Assembly: GCA_010909165.1 (NCBI GenBank)
Contig: MU008235.1
Coordinates: forward strand, 1-64,000
Length of the DNA stretch: 64,000 nt
Source of the DNA: Anthoceros angustus
Lineage: Eukaryota > Streptophyta > Anthocerotopsida > Anthocerotales > Anthocerotaceae
Direction: 5' to 3'
The number at the start of each line of letters is the position of its first letter. The first letter of the stretch is position 1. The notes below the pieces were generated by a model. It saw only the letters and a program-made list of their open reading frames with translations. It ran no database searches and had not been told where the DNA came from. The position numbers and the translations under genes were made by a program. Shown one piece after another: positions 43,491 to 54,827 of the stretch.

Positions 43491-44649
43491 ATGGCTTCGT
43501 CCCTCTTCTCCGCTGCTCCCCCTTCCGCGTTGGTCTCGGATCACGGTTGCAGCCACGCCGCCGTGCCCGCGATCGCCAGGCTGAGCTCGAGCTCAGCCAG
43601 ATGCTCTTTGGAGTGGCGCATTCTGTGCAAAGGCGGGCAGTCGCATGGCAGACTTGTCCGGGCCACGGGCAAGCGTCTCTCGGGGCCTGTGGCCGTTCGG
43701 GATTCCTCTGAGGCTGGTAACCATGGCACGGCCCCAGACGCCCCACCTGCACCTGAGGTTGCCAGAACCACTTCCAGGAGAACAATGACCCAGCAGCTGG
43801 GCACCCTGCTAGCACTGGGAATGGGACTGGGACTCGGACTGCCGGTACCGTACACCAGAGCCCAGCAAGGGTCAGGGTGCACTGATCTAACTCTTGCGCC
43901 CAATGGTTTAGCATTCTGTGACACCTCTGCAGGAGATGGTTTGGCAGCATCCGCAGGCTTGCTGATCAAGGTGCAAAGTCCCTCATGCTGGCTCTTCCAC
44001 TATCTGTTTGCGACCTTCCTTCATGAGCCTGCCATTGTTAATACCGTTCAGCTGTTCCTGTCGAGCTGCAGGCGCACTACACAGGAAGGTTAGAGGATGG
44101 AACTGTTTTCGATAGTAGCTATAAAAGAGGAAAGCCCTTGGTATTTAGAGTTGGCGTGGGAGAGGTAAGGCCTGGACCACCCTGGCCTGGATAACAATGC
44201 TATGCTTGTTCCTTCGAGCACTGGACCAAACAAATGTCTCACATGTTGCAAGGGTCCATCATGATGCAGGTCATCAAGGGATGGGATCAAGGCATCATTG
44301 GAGCTGAAGGCATTCCTCCTATGTTAGCAGGTTGCCCAAGCCCCTTGCTTCCCTGCAGTACCTAGCGCTCCAGGCTCGCTCATCTACTCACTCGTATCAT
44401 CACATTCGCAGGTGGGAAGCGGACTCTACGGATTCCACCCGAGCTCGGCTATGGGGATCGAGGGGCCGGTTGTAGAGCAGGTAATCTCCTTCATCCCTCA
44501 GCTCGACGCTTAGCTACTCACCCAGACTCAAGCTGGTGATGGTGTTGTCGAATTATAATACTTAGTTTTGAAAATGTTATGCAGGATCTTGCATTATCCC
44601 ACCCCGTGCGGTGCTCATCTTTGACGTGGAGTTCGTCGGAAAAGCTTGA
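43491..44649 (+). CDS. FKBP13: FKBP-type peptidyl-prolyl isomerase, thylakoid lumen (FKBP13), five exons
   Basis: Exons 43491-43970, 44072-44164, 44270-44330, 44412-44480 and 44585-44649; the frame closes to 255 residues. The first 95 residues are a Ser/Ala/Arg-rich chloroplast transit peptide. A twin-arginine lumen signal follows ('TSRRTMTQQLGTLLALG', Arg 96-97, ending near 'TRAQQ'). The mature part is one FKBP domain with 'AHYTGRLEDGTVFDSSYKRG', 'VIKGWDQGIIG', 'GIPPMLAGGKRTLRIPPELG' and 'VLIFDVEFVGKA'. It catalyses cis-trans isomerisation of prolyl bonds. Two cysteine pairs (130/143 and 232/237) match the two redox-sensitive disulphides known in Arabidopsis FKBP13, a thioredoxin target that binds the Rieske protein precursor. 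It lies convergent to the gene at 45355-47066. Confidence 0.92.
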
Positions 44650-45354
44650 GATGATGACATTGTCAGTCCTGCGCGCTCCGGGGAGTTTTGTATTTAGCTT
44701 GCAACGCGAGTTGCATGGCCGGAACTGCCTGGCGCTTCTGCGTTGCCGTCACGCTTGTGTGGCAGCAGCTGTGACTGTTGGACAAGGAGAATGTCACAAA
44801 TTCTGACAGATTGTAGCTAATTCGCTTAACCATGCCCCCAATTGACCACCCGATTCTCACTCACTTCCGGCAGTTCGGATTTGTCACATACTTCAAGCCT
44901 CTCAACTATCCGTAAACAGCTTACGTTCTTCACATCCTTCATCTGCTCTTACAGACTCAGCAGGCAATAGCAGGTGACCACCTCTCTTATCTCCTCTATC
45001 ATGCTCACCCAGAAGTCCTCCTAGACTGACCCACCACATGTGGAGGGATCCCCATGTCCACCACCCAAACAAGAAAGGAAAATCCTTAGCTTTCACCGCA
45101 ACACAATCTCAGCTACGCTTTCACTTCAAGGGCCCGTTTCGAACACTGCCTTGTGTATCTGCCAGTGAATGTGGAGATGCACATGATCTGAAAATATTCT
45201 TTATATATGTACTGACAAGGTTAATGAAAAAGAAGGGAAAGGGCTCACCGATAAGAGGGATTGTGATCAGCGGAGAGAACAAATACGTGAAAGGGGGCCC
45301 ACTAGGCCCATATGGGTGCGATCTGTACACCAAAGATTGTTTAAGAAGACGTTA
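44650..45354. other. Intergenic region between convergent genes
   Basis: Holds the 3' ends of FKBP13 (plus) and the nuclear-type protein (minus). No further gene or repeat is recognised in about 700 bp. Confidence 0.5.
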
Positions 45355-47066
45355 TTACTTCGAACTTGGAAGGATGTCTGGTCCCAGCTTTCTCTGGATG
45401 GCTGCAGCAGCCTGCACAGCACAACATACGTCAGTGACCACGTCGTAAATGGTCCAAGGAACACGTCCCTTAAACTACTGCTGCAGACCTCCAGATTTCC
45501 CAAACGAAATTGATACTGCATTTCCTCTCGCAGATGTGCCTGATCCCGCATTGCTTGGGCCTACAAAGAAACCATGAAACAATCTCAGATACTGGCAGGA
45601 ACATGAAGAAGTGGGGCTTCATCATCACCAATTTTACTATACCTGTCCAGAAGCCAAGATAGAACGCTTCAAAGCATCAACTTCTACTTCCTTTTGTTGT
45701 TCCCTCTCCCTCCTCAGCTCCACTCTGAAACCGCACTCCAAAGAAATATTCAGCTTGAGAAGTATCTCAATCAACCAGCTACAACAAAGGCACTACAAAT
45801 GGCTTGAAGTTGAGATACATGCATACTGCGGAGAATCTCATTCTCACCTCCTTTGCTCCTCATCATTGAACTCAATTCTTTCAAAACTTTCAGCTTTCAG
45901 TCCCTTGGCCCTCGCCCTAAAGAGCTTTCGTCGATGATATATGTCCAGATCATAGTACCTAACAGTAAATCATGTCAACTCTTCAAACTAATGACAATTC
46001 ACAAGGACTTTGTGACCACAACATGAACTTTGAGCTGAGAACCGTTTAATCCTGCCCGACACATGCTGCAAATACAACGTGATATCCTATCCATGCGCTG
46101 CGGTTGGCACCCCGTCATTGCACACTAGCCATAAAGATGCTTCACATTCCCCAACAAACCCCCAGAACTGTAAACCTTGCAGGAGTCAAACATCCAAGCA
46201 AATGTAAGGTGGTGTTGTTTACTTCTTCGAAGGGAAGGTGGCTGTGTTATAGTCCTCCATGTACCTGCAAGGGTAACACCGAATATGAGACATGAAAGGC
46301 ATGAACTATTGTAGGCAGCACGTGGGTCAGACTGAAAATAGGACAGGACAGAGAACAGGATTTGAGCAAAACGCCTACTCTTTGAACATTTGCTTCTCTT
46401 CCCAAGTTGACAGAGTTTCCATATTGACCTGCAATGCCAGAAGAACGGCATTACTGCACTGTCAAGGAATTAGCCCCCCAACCAGGAGCCACTAAACAAA
46501 ACACACCTTTTTCACCTCGCCCAACCAGGCACTGAACTCGGGCCGTTTGTTCCTGCGCACAATAAGCTACAAGCCTAAGCAACCCGATCATACATTCTCA
46601 ACTTGCAGCACCTACCCTCAGAAAGAGAATGCTCTCAAGTCGGAGGCAGCTGCTTTTCGGCTCCAAAGCACCAAAAACATGGAACTAACCACATATCAAT
46701 CTCTTTGAGAAGGCCATATTTTCCCCAGGAGGACGTAATCGGTCGCTTGGCTAGTTGACCCGCTTTCTCCTTCTTCCGCTTCCTCTTATCTTCCTTCGAT
46801 TTCTTCTTGTCTCCCTTTCTTTTCTTCGATCTCTCCTCCGACTTCCCCCTCCTTCTGCTGAGCTCGTCCGCTTCCCCTTTCTGTTTACTATCTCTGCTGG
46901 ACTTTCTACGTTTGCGCTTAACATTCCTGCCAGAGTCCTCAGTATCGGACCCACTACTACTGCTGGATGAATCAGTGTCAAATCCTTGGTCTGGTGATCG
47001 AGACCTCAGCCTCCGCTTCCGGTGTTTGTGCCCACTAGTCCTTTCCTCCCTTCTGCGTGTGTCCAT
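45355..47066 (-). CDS. Arg/Ser- and Lys-rich nuclear-type protein, 278 residues (eight exons)
   Basis: Exons on the minus strand: 47066-46690, 46552-46507, 46428-46379, 46264-46223, 45958-45848, 45724-45643, 45560-45489 and 45411-45355. Every junction is GT-AG and the phases agree, ending TAA. Residues 1-105 are basic and Ser-rich ('RKRRLRSRSPDQG', then a Ser8/Asp/Glu patch and KKRKGDKKKSKEDKRKRKK), typical of a nuclear localisation and splicing-speckle protein. Residues 110-180 hold a conserved block: 'WGKYGLLKEIDMW', 'NKRPEFSAWLGEVKK', 'TWEEKQMFKEYMEDYNTATF' and 'KKYYDLDIYHRRK'. A Glu/Arg/Gln-rich helical part follows, ending 'REEMQYQFRLGNLE' and 'AAAAIQRKLGPD'. The block resembles plant proteins annotated as style cell-cycle inhibitor 1-like or Arg/Ser-rich; the exact function is not established. 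Exons 2 to 4 are only 42-50 bp. A Gypsy element starts 199 bp upstream of the ATG. Confidence 0.85.
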
Positions 47067-47265
47067 CAAGTGGCCTATCTGCTACCTCCCCTATGCTCCC
47101 TGATTGCTTGGTTGCTCAAGACTCTGCCGCTCTGCAATAAAGCCACGGAATCGCTTGCCTGTAACCTAAGGGAAGCTTTCTTGTGGAGATGAGATCGGCT
47201 CTGGATCCTCCTGAGAATTTCCGAAGTACGTGCATATAGCAAGGTTTATGTAAATAGGTTTACAT

Positions 47266-47828
47266 TAACAAAGCTGGCTTGAGTGCTTTGCAAGAAAGCT
47301 CCATACAGAGGCATGTTTAGAAGAGCAGCTTACTAAGAGCATGTTAAGCATGCAGCCCTAGGAAGTGTGGTAGTAAATAATAGCTTAAAGCTTAAGTAAG
47401 TAGTTACTAAGATTGTAGCTAGGGCTTGAGTATAAAGGAGAGCCTCAGGCTAAAGACAGTTCGGCCTTGAGAGCACTTGATGCTTGGTTGCCTTGAGCAC
47501 TTGCTTGGGCTGTGCCTTGAGAGCACTTGATGCTTGGGCTATGCCTTGAGAGCACTTGTTGCTTGGGCTGTAAGCACAAGAGTCTTGTGAAGGAGCTTTG
47601 TGGAGGAGGTCAAGTGAAGAGAGCTAAGCTCCTAGCTTAGGCAAAGATGGGGAGTTCTCTCTAGCCCTCCAGCTCTATGTTCTTGTTGACTCGTGATCTA
47701 AGAATAAAGAGCAGCAAGAGTCTTGTCTGAGTCCTCCTAGAAGAGGAGGGCTACTTGGAGGCCTAGTCTCGTGTTGATTTATTACTAGTTTGCTTCTAAT
47801 CGTGGTTTCCCCACCGTTGAGGGTGTTA
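47266..47828 (+). repeat. Gypsy 5' LTR (TAACA...TGTTA), 563 bp
   Basis: It begins TAACAAAGCTGGCTTGAG and ends GAGGGTGTTA, with short inverted ends TAACA/TGTTA, and is closely similar to 51790-52491. It contains about four copies of a 29 bp repeat (TGCCTTGAGAGCACTTG plus ATGCTTGGGCTG) near 47465-47570. A TATAAAG box lies at about 47432, upstream of the repeats. The 5' flank does not match the flank after the 3' LTR, so no target-site duplication is seen. Confidence 0.85.
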
Positions 47829-50800
47829 CTTGTGGTATCGAGCATAGGTTGAAGCATCTTTGACTAGTAGTGGTGGAGATGGCGAGATCTGCGAGCCAAG
47901 TAGAGTGGAAAGGATCGCCCGGAAGATAAGGCCCGCTTCAAGCGTGGAAGAGCCGCAGTCCGCAAGTTGTGAGCAGGGAGGAAGGAACTTGAGGCAGGAG
48001 GCACCACCATAGAGGACCAGCTCCAAAAGATCATGAGGAGACTTGATGCCATGGATCGGAGATTAAAGGCGTGCTCGTTGAAGAAGAGCGGAAGAAGTGG
48101 AGCTGAGCAGAGCGATCCAAAAGTCTAAGAAGTTGAGGTATCTGAGGCCCCAAAGACTTATAAAGGCGGCGTGGCGTAGAAAATCAGTTCTTGGTTTTCT
48201 CTTTGGGCGTACCTCGAATCATGCGAGTGCAAGATGAGTAGTCTGAAGCACGTCACGAATTTCTTAGAGGATTATGCTCTTACTTGGTGGAGGACTTACG
48301 TTGAGAAGCGTAAGGCAAGGCAATCGAGCCACAATCTTCACATGGGCGGACTTCAAGCAAGCGCAACTCCGTTTCCAACCCGCTAATGCGTGAGTTTGGC
48401 GCGAAGGATGCTCGACAATGTCAAGCATCGGAACTTTGCGGGAGTATGTGAGTGAGTTTAGCTCTATTGTCTTGCAATGTCCAGAGATGCATGAGCGGGA
48501 CAAACTCCACAAGTTTATCAACGGCCTTAAGAGATGGGCTCAAAATAGGATAGCTTTGACTAATCCTCAAACGCAAGAGGCCATGGCGGCGGATGCCATA
48601 CGGATATGTTTATTCAAGAGGCACCGGTATCAAGAGGAAGATATCCTAGGTCTCGTGGTAGATCTAGGCGGGGCGAGCTACCACCACTGAATAGTGGAAC
48701 TAATGAGACTACTGGCAGAGGCCGAGCTAGAGGAGATAATAGGGGTCGTGGAAGACGACGAATAGTGCCTAGCTCAGGTGTGTGCTACAGTTGCGAAGAA
48801 TAGGGACACTTTGCTAGGAATTGTCCGCATGTTGGAACTCCCAACTTGAATTTGGTTGCTGCCAATCCACCTGTTCCAAGAGCGAGGATCCAAGAACTTC
48901 CAGGTGACGCCAGGGGCCACATGTTGTGAAGACATGTGGTGAGTCATCTAGTGTCAAGGATGACACTGTAATGAGGAAGGGTGGAGATCTCATGTACATA
49001 TGTGGGAAGATGAATGGCTTAGATGTAGAGTTGTTGTTGGATTCTGCAGCCACCCACAATTTTATAACTCCTAGTAAGGCAAGAGAGCTTGGTCTTGAAT
49101 GGACTGAAACCTCCACGCCATATGGAATCAAGCAAGCTAAAGGGACTCGCAATTTGGCGGTGCATGGAGTAAGGCAAGTTGAAGCATGGCAAGGAAATGT
49201 GAGTTTCACGATCGTCGAGATGGATGACCATGATATCATCTTAGGCACAGGTGGATGAGATCCAATGAAGTGTATATGGATGTTAAGTCTCGCACTATTG
49301 AGATATCCAGAAGCACAAGGTGAGTTGTGCTAGTGTTAGCCGAGCTTGAGACTCCATCGATCTGATTTCAAAAGAGAGCTTAAGAAGATCTCAAGAAAAA
49401 GAAGGAGCTATACTTAGCTATGTTAAGAAGATTCCGGTTGAAGGGTGCCAAGTACACTATTTGATCTGATGGTAGGGTACTATCAGATCAGAATTGCTGA
49501 GGGGCATGAGTACAAAATAGCTTGTAGGACCAGGTATGGGGCTTTTGAATTTCTGGTCATGCCATTTGGACTTACTAATGCACCTGCCACATTTCAGACA
49601 CTTATGAATACTATATTCATAGATGGATGACATTTTGATCTTTAGCCATACCTTGGAGGAACATGCTGAACACTTAAGAGAAGTGTTACAAAAGCTAAGA
49701 GAGAATTCTTTGTTCTTGGCAATCAAGAAGTGTGATTTAAATCAAGGATTCCATTCTTAGGTTTTATTGTCTCTGAGGGCATCGGATGGATCGATAAAGT
49801 TAAAGCCATTCAAGATTGGCCCCTGGAACATTCATGAGTCGGGCTTTATGGGTTTGGCCACATGTGCAGGAGGTTTGTACATATGTTTGCTAAGATAGCG
49901 GCATAGCGACCTCTTGAAGACATCAAAAGCTTGGAAGTGGGATCTTTGATTGTCAAGCAGCCTTTGAATGAAAAGAAGTTGAGTACTACTCGGTGTTGGG
50001 AATGTATGACCCCAAGAAAGATGTAGAAGTGTATTGTGATGCCTCGGACATGGCTATAGGTGGAGTTTTGATGCGGGACCAAAAGCCGTTAGCTTTTGAG
50101 TCAAGGAAGTTGCATCCTTATGAGATGAAGTATCCCACCTATGAGAAATGGCTGCGTCATCCTTTGTCTAAAGGCTTGGAGACTATCTCTTGGGTAGGTC
50201 TTTTGTCGTATCGATAATATCGATTACAACATACTTCTCCAACCAATTGAAGTTGAATGCGAGACAAGCTAGATGGCGTGATTCCTAGCTATGTATGATG
50301 TGACTCTAAAATATAAACTGGAAAGGAGAATAAGGTTGCGGCGTCGCAAAGCAGTCAAGGGAAGGCAATGGCAAGTGTGATTGAGCTGTGGATACTCACA
50401 AAGAGATTAAGGAAGCTTATCGCAAGATCCTGAAGAATCGGATGAATGGGGTGGCGAGAAGGAAGCAAGTTCAACTTAGAGATGGTTTGTTGATATACAA
50501 ATGTAAGAGAGTTGTGATTCCTAACTCAGGCTTGAAGAAGAAGTTACTTCGAATGTCATGATGTGCCAAGTCTGGTCACCGTGGAGGTGATTCAACTTAT
50601 GAGAAGTTGAAGAAGGCATTTCTTGGCGAGGAATGTATCAAGATACATTAGACTATGTCAAGGCATGTCTTTTGTCGGAGGATAAGGTAGAAACAGGCTA
50701 AACCAAGAGGTTTGTTACCTACCTATTCCAAGAGGGCCATGGAAAAGTATTTCTATGGACTTCATCATGCCTTTGCCTCCCGATAATGGTTATCACTATC

Positions 50801-51789
50801 ATGACGGTGGATATAGGTTCACCGAGCAAGCGCACTTCATCCCACCAAGAAGCGGTGGCGCTTAGGCATAACTTGTTCAAGAAGTATGTGTACAAGTATC
50901 ATGGCTTGCGTCAGTTAATGAGTGATAGAGATCCAAGATTCACGGAGAATTTTGGCAACACTTGATGAGAAGTTTGAATGTGCGATTATGCATGAGTACG
51001 CATACCATCCGGATCTTGATGGGCTAACAGGCGAGTCAACCGAATCCAAGAAGAATACTTGAGGCACTATGTGCGATTGATCGAGAGATTGGGCTGATCA
51101 TCTTGATGATGCGGAGTTTTGTTACAATAACCATACATAGCTCCTGGGATATAGTCCCTTTGAGATGAGTGGAACTCTACGGATGTAGTATCCATGCTAA
51201 ATCTGAAGTTTTCGATACTACCACGGAGATCCACGCCAATTTGTTGAGCTTGAAGGCTAGGCATGAGATTGCCAAAAGATATTAGCCAAGGCTCAAACGC
51301 GTCAAAGAGATATCTTGATAAGCACGGAGAAAGCTGTCTTCAATGTTGGGGATAAGGTTTGGGTGAAATTGAAGCATTTCACACTTCAAGGTTTGTCTCT
51401 AAAGTTGAGGCCAAAGTATGGAGGTCCTTATGTTGTCTGAGCGCATTGGAGAAGTCGCTTATAAGTTGGACTTACTGTTGGATTTTTGCACACAATGTGT
51501 TTCATGTATCAATGCTGAAGCCATTTGTGCCAGGCAAAGAGAAAGAGGACATGGACAGGAAGAAGTACAGTATCCTCGTGCAGCATGATCAAGGACTGCG
51601 GGAGATTGAAGAATTCCTTGCAAAAGGTAGCGTGGCTACAAGACGTGGAACTCTACCACAATACATGGTAAAGTTACGTGGGATCTCAATACCAGTTTGG
51701 GTAACACTAGAGGATATCCGGAAAGGCTCTTGGATGATTGCTCTTACCTTGGTTATCACGAGGCGTGATTCTTCCTAGTGGGGAGGAAG
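47829..51789 (+). mobile_element. Ty3/Gypsy chromovirus relic (internal region)
   Basis: The primer-binding site TGGTATCGAGC follows the 5' LTR at 47833. Gag remains begin near 47880, with 'GTLREYVSEFSSIVLQCPEM' at 48427 and a CCHC zinc knuckle near 48785 that is broken by a stop ('CYSCEE' then 'GHFARNCP'). Protease is at 48926-49258 ('LLLDSAATHNFITPSKAREL'; Ala replaces the usual Gly). Reverse transcriptase begins at 49445 ('[20 protein letters not shown]', '[20 protein letters not shown]') with its active-site part lost. RNase H is near 50010-50210 ('DVEVYCDASDMAIGGVLM'). Integrase remains lie at about 50570-51270 with many frameshifts. A C-terminal part with 'VFHVSMLKPFVPG' and a chromodomain-like 'VKLRGISIPVWVTLED' (51480-51720) marks it as a chromovirus. 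A purine tract GTGGGGAGGAAG precedes the 3' LTR. Not functional. Confidence 0.9.
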
Positions 51790-52491
51790 TAACAAAGTGG
51801 CTTGAGTGCTTTGCAAGAAAGCTCCATGCGAGGCATGTTTAGAAGAGCAGCTTACTAAGAGCATGTTAAGCATGCAGCCCTAGGAAGTGTGATAGTAAAT
51901 AATAGCTTAAAGCTTAAGTAAGTAGTTACTAAGATTGTAGCTAGGGCTTGAGTATAAAAGGAGATTTCGCCCTGGGCTAAAGACAATTTAGTTCAGCCTT
52001 GAGAGCACTTGATGCTTGGGCTGTGCCTTGAGAGCACTTGTTGCTTTGGCTGTGCCTTGAGAGCACTTGATGCTTGGGCTATGCCTTGAGAGCACTTGTT
52101 GCTTGGGTTGTGCCTTGAGAGCACTTGTTGCTTGGGCTGTGCCTTGAGAGCACTTGATGCTTGGGCTATGCCTTGAGAGCACTTGTTGCTTGGGCTGTAA
52201 GCACCTAAGGGGAGTGTTGTGAAGGAGCTTTGTGGAGGAGGTCAAGTGGAGGGAGAGCTAAGCTCCTAGCTTAGGCAAAGATGGGGAGTTCTCTCGAGCC
52301 CTCCAGCTCTGTATGTTCTTGTTGACTCGTGGTTTGAGAATAAAGAGCAGCGGCAAGGGTGCTGTCTGCGAGTCCTCCTAGAAGAGGAGGGCGAGGTACT
52401 TGGAGGCCTAGTGCTAGGTCTGGTGTTGATTTATTACCTTGGTTTTTGCTTCTAAGTACGTGGTTTTCCCCACCCCGTTGAGGGGGTGTTA
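51790..52491 (+). repeat. Gypsy 3' LTR, 702 bp, with expanded 29 bp repeat
   Basis: Same ends as the 5' LTR. It is about 140 bp longer, largely because the 29 bp repeat is present in about seven copies (51995-52200) instead of about four; copies alternate between GATGCTTGGGCTA and GTTGCTTGGGCTG endings. Confidence 0.88.
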
Positions 52492-54827
52492 TTTTTACGG
52501 TAAATTGATACCCATCACTGGGAATTTATTATATATACGTCTGAGATTGTTTTTTAGTATAAATAATATGATACATTAATAAGAACAACAAGATCCTGAC
52601 TTAACAGTTTAAGAATAGAAATTGAAATTGGTAACCCAAAAGACTAAGCTGCAATCTAAATATAATAATATAGACCATACAGACTAGGGAGGTAAAAATA
52701 CCGGACGAAAAGTAAGGCACTCCCACCAAGAAGGTAGAAGTTACCCTAATTTAACTTATACTTTAGGAATTCGGACACAGTTTCAACAACTCTTCAACAA
52801 TAGGATCATAATTTTCATCCAATAACAGTTGAAAGTGATGAATCGCATGTTTGAGATGAAGTTGATGAAGGTCTCACTTAATGAAGGTCTCGATTAGAAC
52901 GTCATCTCACGAGCCAAACCTCAAGGTACCACTCATAAGCAAGAGGTTTTTTACGGAACATTGCATGGTAACTAGATTTTTGAGGAAGTTCATCAAAGTT
53001 GTGAAAAGTTGTATTTCACGAAACACGAATTGGATAAATCTCAACTCCTTTATATCTTTATGCTTATGATATAGCAAGCATAAAGTTAAAAAGATTAATG
53101 TACATATAATTGAAATTATCTTGAATATGCTTCTAGCAAAGCCTTTGAAGAGTAATGGACACACGTATTACAAAAACCAATGAAAAAAAAGTTACCTTAC
53201 ATGAGAGTGATGTGCCATGGGATTGATAGTGTTTTACCTTGTGTCTCCTCCTAAGGTACGATGTCCTATCTTCTTCCACTATCTGAGTACATTTTTATTT
53301 TACTTCCTTTTTCCTCAAAGCAATACCGTGGTTGATATATCTATTCAATAGAAAATATTTTTTTTTACTTTTGCCTTATAATATGGATATTATCTGGGCC
53401 CATGCCATAATTTTAAAAATCTATGTGCTTGAAAATTGTGTGTGTGTAGTTAAGTATTATATATGTAAATATAAATAAATAGATAATTTTAGAAATTAAT
53501 TTTACTTTGCGTAATAGCTTGCACCCAAACGAAATAATCAAATTAGACAGCGTGACATCTAATAGCCACATCAACCATCAACGGTAACAACTTCATTAAC
53601 CTCAAGCCATAACATTCCTAAGATGACATCATACTTTTTATTTTAGAGGGTGATAAAAAAACGAAGAGACTCTTTCTATGGTCCGATACAAAGATTTATC
53701 GAGGTACTCAAGTAAGTTCTTATGATACTCTATTCTAATGGGTCGAATACCCTATATCATATTTTTGTGAAAAACTTTGGAAAAGCTTGCATGTTGTGGT
53801 GAAGGAAGAATGGACTCTCATATCCATGCAGACCTTGACTTAAGAAAAAATGTACTCATACATTAGGACAAAGCTTCCAAACAAGGAAGTATAAATTGTG
53901 AGAAGTGTATTCAATTATGCGAATATCTAGATCCATTTGTTGAAAGATCTTGTAAATTATATTTTTTATTATAATTTTGATGATCAAGATAAGATAAATT
54001 TAATATAAAAGTTCACACATACCTAGATTTGAAGATTGAATGATTGACTGCATACTTAGGAGAATAATATCTATAAAGAATAAAATATTGTAGGTATGGA
54101 GAGTAGTGTATAGACGAAAGTTGAAACCCGAATCACCTCTATCTCTATGATACAGGAGTGCAAGGCGGCCCGGCCCCCGGGGGCCCCTTCCATGAAATTG
54201 AGCTGCAGTGGCTTAAAACCGAAACCCTACGAAGGGGGGGATCTGACCCCATTTCACTTGGTGGCATTGCGTTGCATCTCATCGCAATGCTTTGTATGGG
54301 AGCGGGTTGGAGCGAGGTGGAGGTGGCTACACACTGTTGTGGCGCGACGTGAGGCGCGGCGAGTCGAGCTCCTGTCATGTCATATTTGAATGTATGTGGC
54401 CCAGGACAAGGACAAGGACCAAGGAGCTTCAGTAGCTCATCTCCGCAGCCGCAGCCGCAGCCGCATCCGCATCCCTCATTAGTGGCTGCTGAAGCATTTT
54501 GGTGGTGGGCAATCCGGCTCTCAGTCCACCTGTTGAGCGCTGCAGATGCATTTCGGGTGAGATCTGGTCGTGATGCGGCGCCCCAAGGCGTGCACAAGCA
54601 GCTGCCGGACCACATCTGTCGCGGACTTGAGCCCAGCAGTGAGAAGGTGCTGCCGGCTCCCATCTGACAGGCGTGCTGCAACAGGCTCCTGCACGGGCCC
54701 CGAGATTTCCCTCAAGATCTTGTAGCTGGTGGATGGTAGCTTTCCGCTCCGGGTGGGTAGACGCGTCTGCTCTGTTCTGCTCTTGTTTTAGTGACTAGCC
54801 CGCTCTTGCTTGGCGCTCAGAGGACCT
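52492..54827. other. AT-rich intergenic stretch, then VAP upstream region
   Basis: From 52492 to about 54140 the DNA is AT-rich with no gene. From 54150 the composition rises to near 60 percent GC, which probably marks the promoter and leader of the VAP gene at 54828. A short (GCAGCC)n run lies at about 54445-54465 and AAGGACAAGGACAAGGACC at 54402-54420. A minus-strand frame of 178 codons here (54681-54145) has no recognisable motif. Confidence 0.5.

Noticed and set aside
51990-52205. Regular array that could be taken for a CRISPR
   Set aside because: The units touch head to tail without unique spacers, and they lie inside a plant LTR.
54145-54681. 178-codon minus-strand frame upstream of VAP
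   Set aside because: Poly(Gly-Cys) from a (GCAGCC)n run, no domain, and overlapping plus-strand frames of equal quality. It is more likely the VAP promoter and leader.
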